A program made the position numbers and the translations under genes. A stretch of DNA of 64,000 nucleotides, taken from contig KN834751.1 of NCBI GenBank assembly GCA_000827265.1, positions 502,113 through 566,112 of the forward strand. The letters are read 5' to 3'. The stretch is from Collybiopsis luxurians FD-317 M1. Lineage: Eukaryota > Basidiomycota > Agaricomycetes > Agaricales > Omphalotaceae. The notes beneath the pieces were generated by a model. The model ran no database searches. It saw only the letters and a program-made list of their open reading frames with translations, and was not told where the DNA came from. This document shows positions 35,334-45,687 of this stretch, one piece after another. The number at the start of each line of letters is the position of its first letter. Positions within the stretch are counted from its first letter, which is position 1.

Positions 35334-36948
35334 ATGATTTTATTCATGTCTAACTGTGCTCGCGCAGCACAAGTCATCGCAATTATCTACGCGTTTATCG
35401 CCATTGTTTACACCACCATTTATTTCTTCGCATCCCCTTCAAATTACTGCCTGTCGCTATTGCTGAATTTTACAACGGCCTCACTGCCAGATTCCTCACT
35501 TCATTCCTTTCTCAGCGCTTCTCGTAGTCAAGAACACCTCAAACCACACGCGTCACAAACACCGCTTGCTTCTTGGAGCTCGAGTCAAGCCTTCTGGCCT
35601 ACTCATGTAGACAATGACCTATTTCTTTCGAAAGCGTTCTCAAATTCATTGCAACCCAGCAAAATCTTTCCGTTTTTCTATCGAGCATCTGGAAAATTTG
35701 ACTCTGATGACATTACTATCACAACCTTGATCACGAGTAATCGTCTCCCCGTTTTTGCGCGTCTCGTTGAACGCTACCGCGGCAAGTATTTCAACTCGTA
35801 TACGACCTTCACGCCCAAGTAACACTCTTCAAAAAGGTCCTATCTCTGTCACTGTCCACGTCAACAACAACAGCTTGGAATACCGCGAATTCTTAAACTC
35901 TCTTCACGATCTCTACGCGTCTACTCCCAATATGGCTCGCTTTGTCGACATTCATCTTGTTATGGATTCATTCGACCGTCAATTCAACACTTGGCGTAAT
36001 ATTGCCCGTCTTTTCGCCCGCACAGACTTCGTCATGATGCTCGACATTGATTTCACGACATGTACCGACTTTAGGAGTGCCATGAGAGGCAGTCAGACCA
36101 TCATGAAAAAGCTACGGGAGGGAGCCTCTGCATTTGTCATTCCAGCATTCGAATACGTCAACCAGGACGAAGACCAAAATATCTGCCCTTATGACAAACC
36201 GGTACGTTATTCCTCCAAGCTTTTTATACCGTTATTAAGTGTGTTCCAAGTCACTGCTATCTGAGGTTGATTCAGGACGCCTTGCAATGTTCCATGCCTC
36301 TTGGGATGTCGGTCACAACAGCACGGATTATCCAAGATATTACGCTGCCTCTCCTGGGGAAGTTTACAAGGTGAGAGAATACCATTCCGCGTATGAACCA
36401 TACGTAGTACTCAAAAAGGAGGGCCCCCCATGGTGAGTGATTTCATTACTTGGCTTACATTTTCTCAGTTGTGACTCTAGGTGCGACGAACGGTTTGTAG
36501 GTTATGGAGGAAATAAGGCAGCCTGTCTTTTTGAAGTGTATCTCTCTGGCATATCCTTCTATGTACTTTCCGATCACTTCATTGTACATCAGAATCATCT
36601 GTACGAGGAGAAAATCCGTAAAAATGAGGTCAGGCTGCTTTTTGTCTCCGTCTTTGGGGATATAGTCACGCTGAAGCTTTTCATAGCGGAAATTTAACAA
36701 GAAGATTTACGTAGACTTTAAGGAGGAAACTTGTTTGCGGTGAGTGCTATCTACGCAGCGAAAAGCCCCCCTCACAGGAGACGGTCTGCAGCTACTTTAA
36801 ACACTATCATAACCTTGGTTTACTGGACTCTCCGCGAGGGTATAACGTTCAAACGGAATGCATGAAATTGAAGGGGTTTCCTCGTGTCGCCCAACAGGTT
36901 CTTTTTTGTTATGACCCAACTTTCGGCCATCCTGACAATGTGACATAG
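35334..36948 (+). CDS. Glycosyltransferase family 49 (LARGE/B4GAT1-like)
   Basis: Type II membrane glycosyltransferase, probably Golgi. A single N-terminal anchor (VIAIIYAFIAIVYTTIYFFA, residues about 13-32) is followed by a stem and a GT49 catalytic domain: ITITTLITSNRLPVFARLVE, GPISVTVHVNNNSLEYREFL, ARTDFVMMLDIDFTTC with the DxD metal site (DID), and the hallmark DERFVGYGGNKAACLFEVYL with LSDHFIVHQNH. The C-terminal exons read RKFNKKIYVDFKEETCLR, then YFKHYHNLGLLDSPRGY, stopping at 36946-36948. Six exons. The first intron (35782-35836) begins GCAAGT, a GC-AG intron. The second uses the acceptor at 36249-36250. Family members build beta-linked GlcNAc, GlcA or Xyl glycans; the fungal product is unknown. 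Confidence 0.88.
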
Positions 36949-37304
36949 ATTCTGGGATGAGGGTTCCGGTAACACGATCCGGTCTGCTCAGGAAAAACAA
37001 TTTACTCGATCTCTGGGTAGTTCAGGATCACCTATAACATTGTCAAATCGTGGACTTTCCTTGTTGTTGGATACTCTAAACTTGTAATTTTTTGGGACTG
37101 TGGCGTCATCGAGCTACATATATTGTTGTACATTTATATTATTGAAGTTCAAACTAACTCATTAATGGAAAGACGCTCTGTAGTTGAATGATCGAAAAGT
37201 GGAATCAGAGTTCGCGGACCGTAGACGGTCCGCACGAGGTTTTTGCTTCTCGCTTATAACCAGTGGGAGAATGCTGCAGAAATTCACTCCAGCCAACTCA
37301 CGAC
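36949..37304. promoter_or_regulatory. Upstream region of the hydroxyacid dehydrogenase
   Basis: 356 bp between two plus-strand genes. A near-perfect palindrome is at 37214-37233, about 70 bp before the next ATG. Nothing else was recognised. Confidence 0.5.
37214..37233. promoter_or_regulatory. CGG...CCG palindrome, possible zinc-cluster factor site
   Basis: GCGGACCGTAGACGGTCCGC is a 9-bp perfect inverted repeat with a 2-bp centre, 71 bp before the ATG at 37305. It contains everted and inverted CGG triplets, the core that fungal Zn(II)2Cys6 regulators bind. It could instead form an RNA hairpin if it lies in the 5' leader. Confidence 0.45.
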
Positions 37305-38535
37305 ATGGCCCCCAAAGTTCTCATCTGCGGTATGGCTTTAGTTTCATCCAAATATACTGTCCGATCTGTAACTTTACTCAAGGACAAATTGCCTGGGCCG
37401 ATGACGATATCAAAGAGTTATTGGCTCCCATTGCTGAAGTAGTGGTAGGTATCTGCTCAAAAATTGAAGAATATCATTCATATTTGGTTCTAGCGCTTTG
37501 ATTCAACCGATCGCAAAGACTTTCTCCAAGGCTTTCAGTCTGGTGGCAAGTATGAAGGAACCATTGCCATGTTCAGGGACAACAATGTGACCGATAAGAT
37601 TGGAATATTCGACAAGGAACTCGTCGATGGATTTCCTTCTACTGTCAAGTGGATCGCTCACAATGGTGCTGGGTACGATCAGATTGACGTCCAAGCGTGT
37701 AAGGCCAGAGGTACGTGCATCTTGCATCAGTCTTTCAGAGGGTAGCCTTCAACTAAAAGGGGGGTTTGATTTCACTATCAGGCATCATCGTCTCCAATAC
37801 TCCCGGTGCTGTAGACGATGCTACTGCAACAACTGCTTTGTACCTGCTCATATCGACCTTTCGCAACTACGCTATCAGTGAGCGCAGCCTTCGCGAGCTG
37901 AAATGGAAACCTAGCGGATTATCTCAACGATCGCATGATTTGACGGGCCATACCTTGGCTATTCTGGGACTGGGTGGTATTGGGTTGCGCCTGGCTGAAC
38001 TTGTCCACGCGTTTCCTATGCGTATCATCTACCATTCGAGACATAAAGTCGCCGATGCTCCCGAATGGTGTGAGTACTTTGAGAATGTGGAAGAGATGCT
38101 GTCGCAGGCGGACGTCCTCAGTGTGAGTGTCCCGCTGAGACCAGACACGGTCGGTCTAGTTGGGGAGAAGTGGATTCGGGCCCTCAAGAAGGGTGCTATT
38201 ATTATTAATACTGCTCGAGGAAAAGTGATTGACGAGGAAGCCATGATTCGGGCCCTCGAGGATGGACATGTGAGGAGCGGTTTTATGGTTTATCATCCAC
38301 TGCTGAAACTGATTCTATCCGATCCTAGCTTGCCTCTGTTGGTCTCGACGTCTACCCTAACGAACCCGAGGTCAATCCCAAATTGCTCGAGTTCCCTTAC
38401 ATTACTCTTGTTCCTCATATGGGAACAGAAACCCGGGACACGCAGCGGAAGATGGAAGTTAGAGCTCTGACGAATATTCGAGACTTTCTAACGACCGGCA
38501 AAGGGAAGGATATTGTTCTAGAATACCGGAGTTGA
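37305..38535 (+). CDS. D-isomer-specific 2-hydroxyacid dehydrogenase (glyoxylate/hydroxypyruvate reductase type)
   Basis: NAD(P)-dependent reductase of 2-oxoacids. Exons give MAPKVLICG, then QIAWADDDIKELLAPIAEVV, then the substrate domain (VKWIAHNGAGYDQIDVQACK; ARGIIVSNTPGAVDDATATT). The Rossmann motif LAILGLGGIGLRLAELVHAF (GxGxxG) is followed by YHSRHK, and the catalytic Arg lies in GAIIINTARGKVIDEEAM. After an intron (about 38269-38327) come SVGLDVYPNEPEVNPKLLEF with the Glu, and VPHMGTETRDTQRKME with the catalytic His. Stop TGA at 38533-38535. About 340 residues, normal. The His/Arg after the second strand (YHSRHK) hints at NADPH preference, as in glyoxylate reductases, but this is inference. 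Confidence 0.9.
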
Positions 38536-38868
38536 AAAGGCAGTAACATCTTCGCGTTGTCTGTCATGGATAATCAATATCATCCACGTCACTTCGAATT
38601 TGCTTTCATTCGAGAGAAGATCATCCCATGTAATGCGCAATGCGCATACTCAGTGCGCAGTGGACTAAGTTTCGCATATCAAGTTAAGGTTCGATACATT
38701 CATGAGTAAACAATTTTCGGTGGCGCCCGAGGATCCCGAAGAGAAGTCGATGATTAGGTTCGCGGGCACGAGGATGCCTTGAGGCAGAGGTGGCCCTCTG
38801 CGGCGCAGTATCATGGCAAGTATGTAACGGAGAGCGACTTCATCATCTACATTTTACTGGTATCCTCT
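38536..38868. other. Intergenic
   Basis: 333 bp between two plus-strand genes. An ATG at 38701 starts a frame that ends after 26 codons, so I place the next gene's start at 38869. Nothing else was recognised. Confidence 0.4.
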
Positions 38869-39908
38869 ATGACCTCTACGCCCAGAGACGGTACTGCCAC
38901 TCCTCGTCCGCTGCAAGGATCTTCCGCACGGCAAGAGCCTGGGATCGAGCCATTGCTGTCAAGACTGTAAGTAAAACCAGAACCAATCCATCACCCCCGC
39001 GGCTCGACAGGATCTAATCTCTATCATGACACAGACAAGCAGACTTTGGTGCACTCGATATTCATGCGGCAGGATATTTCGTGCAAGTAGGTATACAATT
39101 AGCGTAGCCCTCCGTCATGGGTTAACCGACAGGTTCCGACATTGCAGGATGTAGAGAGACACGCCCGTCAGCTGAATAAAGACGTCACTCAGTATAAGAA
39201 AGAGCACACCAAAGATGTTGATGGAATCAAGGCTCGCATTCGGGAGAATTATCCAAAGCAAATCAAGGCAGATTTGAGGTCGGTCAAAGCTGGATATATT
39301 TACCTAAACGGAGACTTGATCCAACCCTTTTTCAGCCCTGAAATTCGAAAAAGTATCGAGTCGGAGGTTCACGCCATTGCTCAGAAGGAAATCGACAAGC
39401 AGTTCAAGGCACTTATGCCGGATACGCTGCAAAAACAGCTAGAGCAAACGAATGAGCAACTCAGTCTGGCTAAAGCCGCTTACATCAACTCGTATGTATG
39501 ACTTGACCTGCTAGGGCGATACGCGTATCTCACAAACATCTAGTGAGTCTAGGAGAACCAATTCGAATATTGATATCATGGTTGCCGCTTGTATGAACGA
39601 CGAACTCAAGCCTGTTTTGAAAGCAGATGGAAAGCAAAGCAGCTTATGGCCCGCTGATCTGAATTCGCTGTTTGCATACGATTGTAGGTGGCGCATTTTA
39701 CAGAAAAAGCTATTCTCTGAATCAACTTTACTTCGCAGCCGAGTCAATCAAGAAGCTTCTGAAAGACTACGACTTGCCTGTGGACAAGGTACAAGAAACG
39801 AATATCAACCTATTCTTGTCGCATATTGGTAAGTTTTTGGACTACTTTTTCAACTCTGAACGCCATGATAAACGAGAGATAGGTATCAAACAACAGCTGA
39901 TTGTATAA
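38869..39908 (+). CDS. Unknown protein, helical (254 aa)
   Basis: Not recognised. Six exons (38869-38966, 39035-39086, 39133-39491, 39544-39683, 39739-39828, 39883-39908) add to exactly 255 codons with good splice signals. The N terminus is MTSTPRDGTATPRPLQG, followed by LQADFGALDIHAAGYFVQ. The middle is charged and probably coiled-coil (QLNKDVTQYKKEHTKDVDGI; QLEQTNEQLSLAKAAYIN), with a conserved-looking KAGYIYLNGDLIQPFFSPEI. The end is SESIKKLLKDYDLPVDKVQ, then a tiny last exon IKQQLIV-stop. No signal peptide or membrane segment. It converges with the secreted-protein gene to its right, and its last exon is duplicated downstream (see the repeat at 39845-40250). Confidence 0.65.
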
Positions 39909-40250
39909 TGTGACTATTCTGTAAAACATCCTCTCCAAGTAACAATTTCTTATATTGGATCGATTTCTCATGCCACGGGGACGTGTAGAATGCCGCTGAG
40001 TTTCAGGAACCCGATGGCACTACAAAACAAATTTATGACACATGATTTTACATTTCTGACTGAAAGTCCGGACTTCGTCTATCAGGAATCGTCTGTGAAC
40101 GAGATAGATCTTAAACAGCAATTGATTGTATAGTGCACCGATTCCATAAACTTCCCTTCATGGAAGTGTCACAACCTTTTAAACTGAATCAAACACCCCC
40201 GCCACTGGGAAGTCCAAAATGCCACTCAGTTTTACGCCTACTGGCAACAA
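39845..40250. repeat. Diverged direct duplication (offset about 225-230 bp) of two convergent gene ends
   Basis: Two diverged direct copies, about 39860-40020 and 40085-40250. In the first copy AACGAGAGATAG plus the exon coding IKQQLIV-stop is followed by a minus-strand frame ending LKLSGILHVPVA-stop. In the second, AACGAGATAG plus LKQQLIV-stop is followed by the minus-strand VKLSGILDFPVAGVFDSV-stop. So each copy holds the last exon of the left gene and the terminal codons of the right gene. The left gene probably uses the first copy and the right gene the second; the other halves are relics. Confidence 0.75.
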
Positions 40251-41386
40251 AGGTTGTACATCGGGATACTTGACACCGTCTCCGATTTGACCTCCGGGCA
40301 TCGCACCAGAGATTACATTGGCCTGAAGAGTCGCGGTTTTCCCTTGAAGAATTGTTAGGCGCCGATAGAAGATAAGCCGAAGAAAGGGCAAACCATCAAG
40401 TAGAAATTGTTTCCATGTCGTAGTACCTATCTCCACAGGTAGATTGCCGGCCGGAATCGGGGGTTGCACGAAGTTCAGGTAGCCCGCGGTGAGAGTCGTA
40501 TTCACTTCTATCGGGATAGGCAAAGTGGTTGGTAGTAGATTTGCGCTAAAGAAGGGCTTGTCGCTTCCCGGCAGTGTTACGGAGACACTCGTTTCCCCAA
40601 GATCGTTGGTCTGAAAGTCAAAATTGGCGAGATGCTCTAATAAATTTACCGAAGCAATCGTTAATCAATCCAAAGGCGCAAACACACTGGGTGTGCTTAC
40701 TCGGAATATTCCAGTTCTGCCTACCTGGAGTGCTGTCAATGAAACAGTACAAACTGGGTGGAGAGATGAGGCCAAACCGTTAAACACAGAAGCATTGGAG
40801 CTAACATAAATAGTGGTGATGCGGAATCCCTTCATACCGTCGTCGTAAACCCATTTTCCCGGAACGTAGATCAATTCGTCATCTGAAATGAGAAATGTTC
40901 AGCTAATTCGTTGCTGCGAGGTATGGGATGGTAATACAGGGACCTAAAAGCAAGGTGAATAGATTCTTCGCGATAATTGAACTTCTACTGACCGACTGGA
41001 CTTGCAGCATAGCGCACAAGCTAAAAAAAACCACGTGGTTGAACAGGAATAACTAGTACCATATTTCTAGACGTACTAGCATCAAGCCAATGTCACTGAG
41101 CGTCCTGATCCCGGTGGACTCTTCAACTTTGGCTTCCAAATTTGTTGCAAATCCAGGGGGCAGAGGCCCGCCGAGGAGCGGTGGTAAGACAAAAATCCAA
41201 CCGTCTTGAACATCGAGTGTCCAAGGCCTGTGAAAGTAAGTGGCATTTAGAATCCATCTGACAGGTACGGTGACATTCTTACGCGGGAGCTACTGGAATA
41301 TCTTCAGCTTGAACAACTCCTCCTAGAATTGCATAGGATATCAAAACCAGGGAAGCAAAGAGTGCTCGGAATGTGAGAGACGACAT
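40179..41386 (-). CDS. Secreted protein of unknown function
   Basis: Not recognised. The start at 41386 gives MSSLTFRALFASLVLISYAI and LGGVVQAEDIPVAPA, a clear signal peptide with a likely cut after QA. After an intron come PWTLDVQDGWIFVLPPLLGG and NLEAKVEESTGIRTLSDIGL. Further exons give DDELIYVPGKWVYDDGMKGF, ITTIYVSSNASVFNGLASSL, and the long last exon (IPAGNLPVEIGTTTWKQFLL; LTILQGKTATLQANVISGAM; GVKLSGILDFPVAGVFDSV). The exons between about 40890 and 41090, and one near 40560-40660, are uncertain. Beta-rich, with no catalytic motif, GPI signal or cysteine pattern seen. It could be a cell-wall-associated or extracellular protein. A second, diverged copy of its C-terminal codons lies at about 39970-40020. 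Confidence 0.65.
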
Positions 41387-42408
41387 GCTAGTAGAAGTAC
41401 GATGATGAGATCTTATAGCCGAGAGTCCGGCGAAAACAGGGAAAATCAGAGCAAGAAATACTCATTCGGCTATTACGAAAACCGAATAATCATTCGGATT
41501 TCCAGCTTCATCAGTGTCGATTTATATCGCACTATGCAGTGAATATAGATCCTATCTCATGACAGCAACGTTGGGAACAGCAGAAATGGAAATCAAATTA
41601 ATAAGTCTATCCTTGTTGATTGTTACGAAGCGATGTTGTGAATGTTGAATCATGCAAAGCGGCAACCGTACGATTTTCGAGGAAGTTTCGGCTCCCCTCG
41701 ATACAGCCGCAGTTAGCAGTGGTACTAACGAAGTGTTCTTTGGGTCATATTTTCGAGAAATCGAATTGTCTGAACCTAGTGACTTCTTTTGAAAAATAGT
41801 CAGTACGAATGCGACCTCATCAGACACCCAAAGGGCATAGGAGTGAAATCACCATTACTTATAATAAAGTATCTCCGCATGCGGTATCATGTTGATATTA
41901 CAGTTAACTCTGAGCCGAAAGAAAGATTGTTCCAGGGAAAAAGTACTCGCTGTACCATGCGATACACATGGCGCGCTGAACTTGGCGAGTCAAAGCTGTA
42001 AAAATCAACCTTGATTTATACCTACGTGTTTTCAGTTTCGGTTCTTCCAGCAGGATGATCTGGTTGATTCATTAAGCCTTGGTACCGGTGGAAATTACTG
42101 ACCATGTCCGATGGGCTGACACCCTGGATTAGACTGGCATATCAATTAAAAGGTACAGATTGACGTTGTTCACTTGAAGAAGACGAGATTGAATGTTGGT
42201 ACTGTAAACTTGGATAGTTGGGTGCAGTTGACTCTTGATTCACTTACATAACCAGCTGGGACCAGGCACGTTACGTTTTCAACTGTGGTCAACAGTTCAA
42301 TCATGGCGCTCAGATGTTCAGCTTTTGATGAGAGTGGGTTCAGACTAGAAGCTTTATCTTGTCCTTATCACTGCAAACAAGCGACGGTTCATACCCAACC
42401 CAGACCAA
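41387..42408. other. Intergenic region, no gene recognised
   Basis: About 1 kb between the secreted-protein gene and a small gene. The part next to the secreted-protein start (41464-41500) has two ATTCGG motifs and an inverted CCGAAT. Frames longer than 60 codons exist but show no family resemblance or splice continuity. Confidence 0.5.
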
Positions 42409-42838
42409 ATGTCGAACCCTCTGCTGGACGCGATTACCACCTTGACCAGGTCTGAAAATAGTTTTGCTGCTGGGTTGGGCGAAACTTTGCAGGCGATTAC
42501 GGCCGGTAGTACTTCCCCTTCGTCTGCTCCCATTTTGATCGAATTCGGGCATCGTACCATCGCGTTAGGGAGGAAACGAATGGCTACAATGACTGGTCGA
42601 GTAGGTTGCCATTTCTTTTTGTTCATTGTGGGGCGGAAACGACTGAAGTGCGTCCTAGAATGCCTTTGTATACCTCAAGAGCAAGTTTGGTTTGCTGAAC
42701 GCTACGACACCGTTGTATCTGCAGGCCGTTATTACTGGAAAGTCCAAAGATGAGGCGAATGAAACTTTTGTCGAAATTGACATGGATTCTTGGGAGGAGA
42801 TCGTCCCATTCATCGAGAAGCTCCGCATCACTACGTGA
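42409..42838 (+). CDS. Small unknown protein (123 aa)
   Basis: Not recognised. Two exons, 42409-42600 and 42659-42838, with a 58-nt intron (gtaggt...cctag), give MSNPLLDAITTLTRSENSFA, HRTIALGRKRMATMTGR joined to NAFVYLKSKFGLLNATTPLY, and LQAVITGKSKDEANETFVEI, ending WEEIVPFIEKLRITT. The join restores one continuous frame of 124 codons and both halves read as real protein, which supports the model. No signal peptide, membrane segment or known motif. Possible further 5' exons cannot be excluded. Confidence 0.6.
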
Positions 42839-43359
42839 TTGGTGGTAGGTATCGAGTACACTGAATTCATCCAGACCTTTAATATCTCTTTCGGCAGCCG
42901 ACCGAAAAGCAAATCTCCCATCTTTCTACATGAACAAACACATAAATGAATGCTATTTTGCTTTAACGAAATGTAACTTGCTCCGCAAGGGATGGGATGA
43001 AATATGTGCCAGTGAGGGTGCATAGTATTTCGCGTTACGCAACAGTCTAGTTCTTGGAAGGTGACGGTGATATCTAACGACTATCTTTGCGTGGTCGCGA
43101 ATAGGGAGAGTGTTCAACAGTCTTTCTTCATTTTGTCTACCATCCTGTGATTTTTTTCTTCGAGAAATTTGTAATTTACAAGCTTCGCAATCTGGCGTGC
43201 TCTTTAGATTTACAACTTAGACGACTTCCTAAGGACCTCCGTCGGCTGATGGATCGTTATAATCTGCAATGACGTTCGTGTCCACATACCCTCTATAAAA
43301 AGACGCGAACGATTCCTGATAACATACGACCTCTCTACGCTTGATCTCTACTTTTCATT
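42839..43359. other. Intergenic
   Basis: 521 bp between the small gene and the aldo/keto reductase. A TATAAAAAGA motif at about 43293, 67 bp before the reductase ATG, is a likely TATA box. No exon was recognised. Confidence 0.5.
43293..43301 (+). promoter_or_regulatory. Probable TATA box of the aldo/keto reductase
   Basis: CTATAAAAAGACG lies about 67 bp upstream of the ATG at 43360, a good match to TATAWAAR at a suitable distance. Confidence 0.5.
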
Positions 43360-45295
43360 ATGTCTACTCCAACCAGAAAAGTTCCTTACGGTAGGTTTAT
43401 AGCTCCAATTTCCACCAATTCCACTGAAGCAATGCTGCTTAGTCCGCCTAGGAAATTCTGGGTTAAAAGTCTCCAAAATCATCCTGGGAACCATGCAGTA
43501 CGGAAGTTCCGAATGGCAAAAGTGGGTCCTGGATGAGGAGGAGGCTATTAAGCATATCAAAGCAGCGTAAATACTTATTCTCTTAATTGGTGAAATCTAT
43601 CATGGCTCAGTTTTGTAGTTATGATGCCGGTGCGTCGATAGATTGATTATTTGTCGGGGCTTGAAACGAAACGCTAGTATCAGGCGTGCAAACCTTCGAT
43701 ACTGCAGATGTAACCAACTTGAAATTTGTCCCCTGTGAAGTCTCTGAATGTCGGTCAGGTCTACTCCAATGGTCTCTCTGAGGTGATCCTCGGCAAGGCT
43801 ATCAAGCAACTCAAATTGCCTCGCGAAGAGATTGTGGTAATGACCAAGGTAGAGATCCAGTCATGCTCATCGTCGTTTCCGCATCATCCCGACATCTCAC
43901 GGCGATTTTCACACAGTGCTTCAATGTAGTCGGACGGACCCCAGGAGAATCGCACCTCGGAAATACCAGAAATCCAGACACAGTTGGATATGTGAACCAG
44001 CATGGTTTGAATCGCAAAGTTGGTACTTTTTGCGATGCCAGGTGTTCACAATCGACTGAACTTACGTAGCATATTTTCGCGGCAGTCAAGAAAAGTTTGG
44101 AACGTCTCCAGCTTGACTACATTGACGTTTTCCAATGCAAGTTCCTTCGACTTTATGCTAACGTTTTCCTAAGCCTAGATTCTTCATGATCAGGTCATCG
44201 GTTCGACCCCGAGACACCCATTTCTGAGATAGTACGTCTGGGAACTCCAGGACTTCTCCATCGCTGTTGTTCACATATCTACTGCACAGATGCAAGCCCT
44301 GCATGATGTAGTTCAGGCCGGTTGGGTGCGCTATATTGGTATGAGCTCTTGCTGGGCGTGGCAGTGTGAGTTCTGCGCACCTGTTCAAACAATGAGTTGG
44401 CTTATGCATCCGTCCTCCAGTTCACGCTATGCAAAGTATAGTCAAAAATTTCTTCAGCAACAATCTTCTCACTCGTTTACCCTAAATAGACTACGCTATC
44501 GCCAACAAGCTGACACCCTTTATTTCCATGCAGAATCATCACAATCTCGTTTACCGGGAGGAGGAGCGAGAAATGTTTCCGACTCTCAAAGTAATTTATT
44601 CGTATTTTTTTGTTTTTCCGAGCTGAACAGCGGCTTATGACCTTCAACTGCAGTATTTGGGTGTTGGAGCTATCCCATGGTCGTACCATCTGTCCGGTTC
44701 GATGCGTGAATGCTGATGGTATCTTCCCAGGTCGCCTTTGGCGAGAGGGCTTTTGACGAGACCGCTAGACGCCCAAAGTACACGAGGCTCCACTGATTGG
44801 TGCGGGAATCAGTCTGAGTCAATGTGCTAATCAAACTCAGCGACTCAACACTTCACAGGTTCATCGGGAGATATTCTGCAGCGCCTGGAACCGAGGAGAT
44901 CATCAAGAGGCTAGTCTCTGCCTTCTCCCTTGTTGACTCAACTATTCAATTTCCTGCTAGAGTTGAGCAAGTCGCAAAGAAGAGGAACATTTCGATGGCT
45001 CAGGTTGCCCTCGCATGGAGCCTTGCGAAAGAAGGTACACCTCCGCGCGTTTGTTGTTCTTTTCTTGTTTCAACCCGACTTGTACAGGTGTCTCCGCCGC
45101 AATTGTGGGCACCACAAGCGTTCGCAACTTAGAGGATCTCATTGGCGAGTCTTTTGTTCTTCGAGAGATGCCTAGCGGTCTAACTTTTTTATTCTCCGAC
45201 CCGCTACAGCCGGAATTCACGTCGTACTGGACGCGGAAGAGATAAAATTTTTGGAGGAGCCATACAAACCGACTCAAGTGATTGGCCATGTCTGA
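43360..45295 (+). CDS. Aldo/keto reductase
   Basis: NADPH-dependent oxidoreductase of the bacterial/fungal AKR branch related to yeast aryl-alcohol dehydrogenases and versiconal hemiacetal acetate reductase. Exons give MSTPTRKVPYVRLGNSGLKV, SKIILGTMQYGSSEWQKWVL, then the catalytic Asp-Tyr segment FDTADVYSNGLSEVILGKAI and the Lys in EEIVVMTK. Next come FAAVKKSLERLQLDYIDVFQ with CHRFDPETPISEIMQALHDV (catalytic His), GWVRYIGMSSCWAWQ, and PFISMQNHHNLVYREEEREM. The C-terminal cofactor region includes IPWSPLARGLLTRP and VSAAIVGTTSVRNLEDLI. Stop TGA at 45293-45295. About nine exons. The tetrad Asp-Tyr-Lys-His is intact. The substrate is unknown and no biosynthetic partners lie nearby. Confidence 0.88.
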
Positions 45296-45687
45296 AGATG
45301 AATCTAATTGATACGTAAATTAGGGCTTCCAGCATGACTTGGTGCGCAGACGATACGATATTACCACGCCTGTACTACTCAATTTGGAACAAGAAAAACG
45401 TGTTGTTGGAAGATAGTGTTTGAATGTATTCCATTTCAACGTGGTTCTGCTTAAGTACTTCATTTCTTGTTCTTTGGGGTTCATTTTCAAATTAAATCAG
45501 CGATCTGCGCTTATAAACTTATGATAAAGAAGCAAGATGGAAGGTAGGTTTAGCGCTCAGTACCTTAAGCGTGTAGGTGTCGAGGCTGTCGCCCACAGAG
45601 CCAAACTAATAGTAATACATGAAGCAATAAGAACGCCTCGAGTTAGTTGATGGGAGATCCATTTCCCTTCCCTTCTGCCAACCCATA
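45296..45687. other. Intergenic
   Basis: 392 bp between the aldo/keto reductase and the zinc-finger gene, same strand. Nothing was recognised beyond expected terminator and promoter DNA. Confidence 0.5.

Noticed and set aside
42655..43023. Minus-strand frame over the small gene as a cysteine-rich effector
   Set aside because: It overlaps the second exon of the well-supported plus-strand small gene and has no signal peptide.
44180..44215. Possible tRNA from the GGTTCGACCCC B-box-like string
   Set aside because: It lies inside the aldo/keto reductase exon that codes the conserved HRFDPETP.
30458..45295. A secondary-metabolite cluster (oxidoreductases, protease, transferase, reductase)
   Set aside because: There is no synthase, terpene cyclase, NRPS or PKS, and housekeeping and unknown genes lie between.
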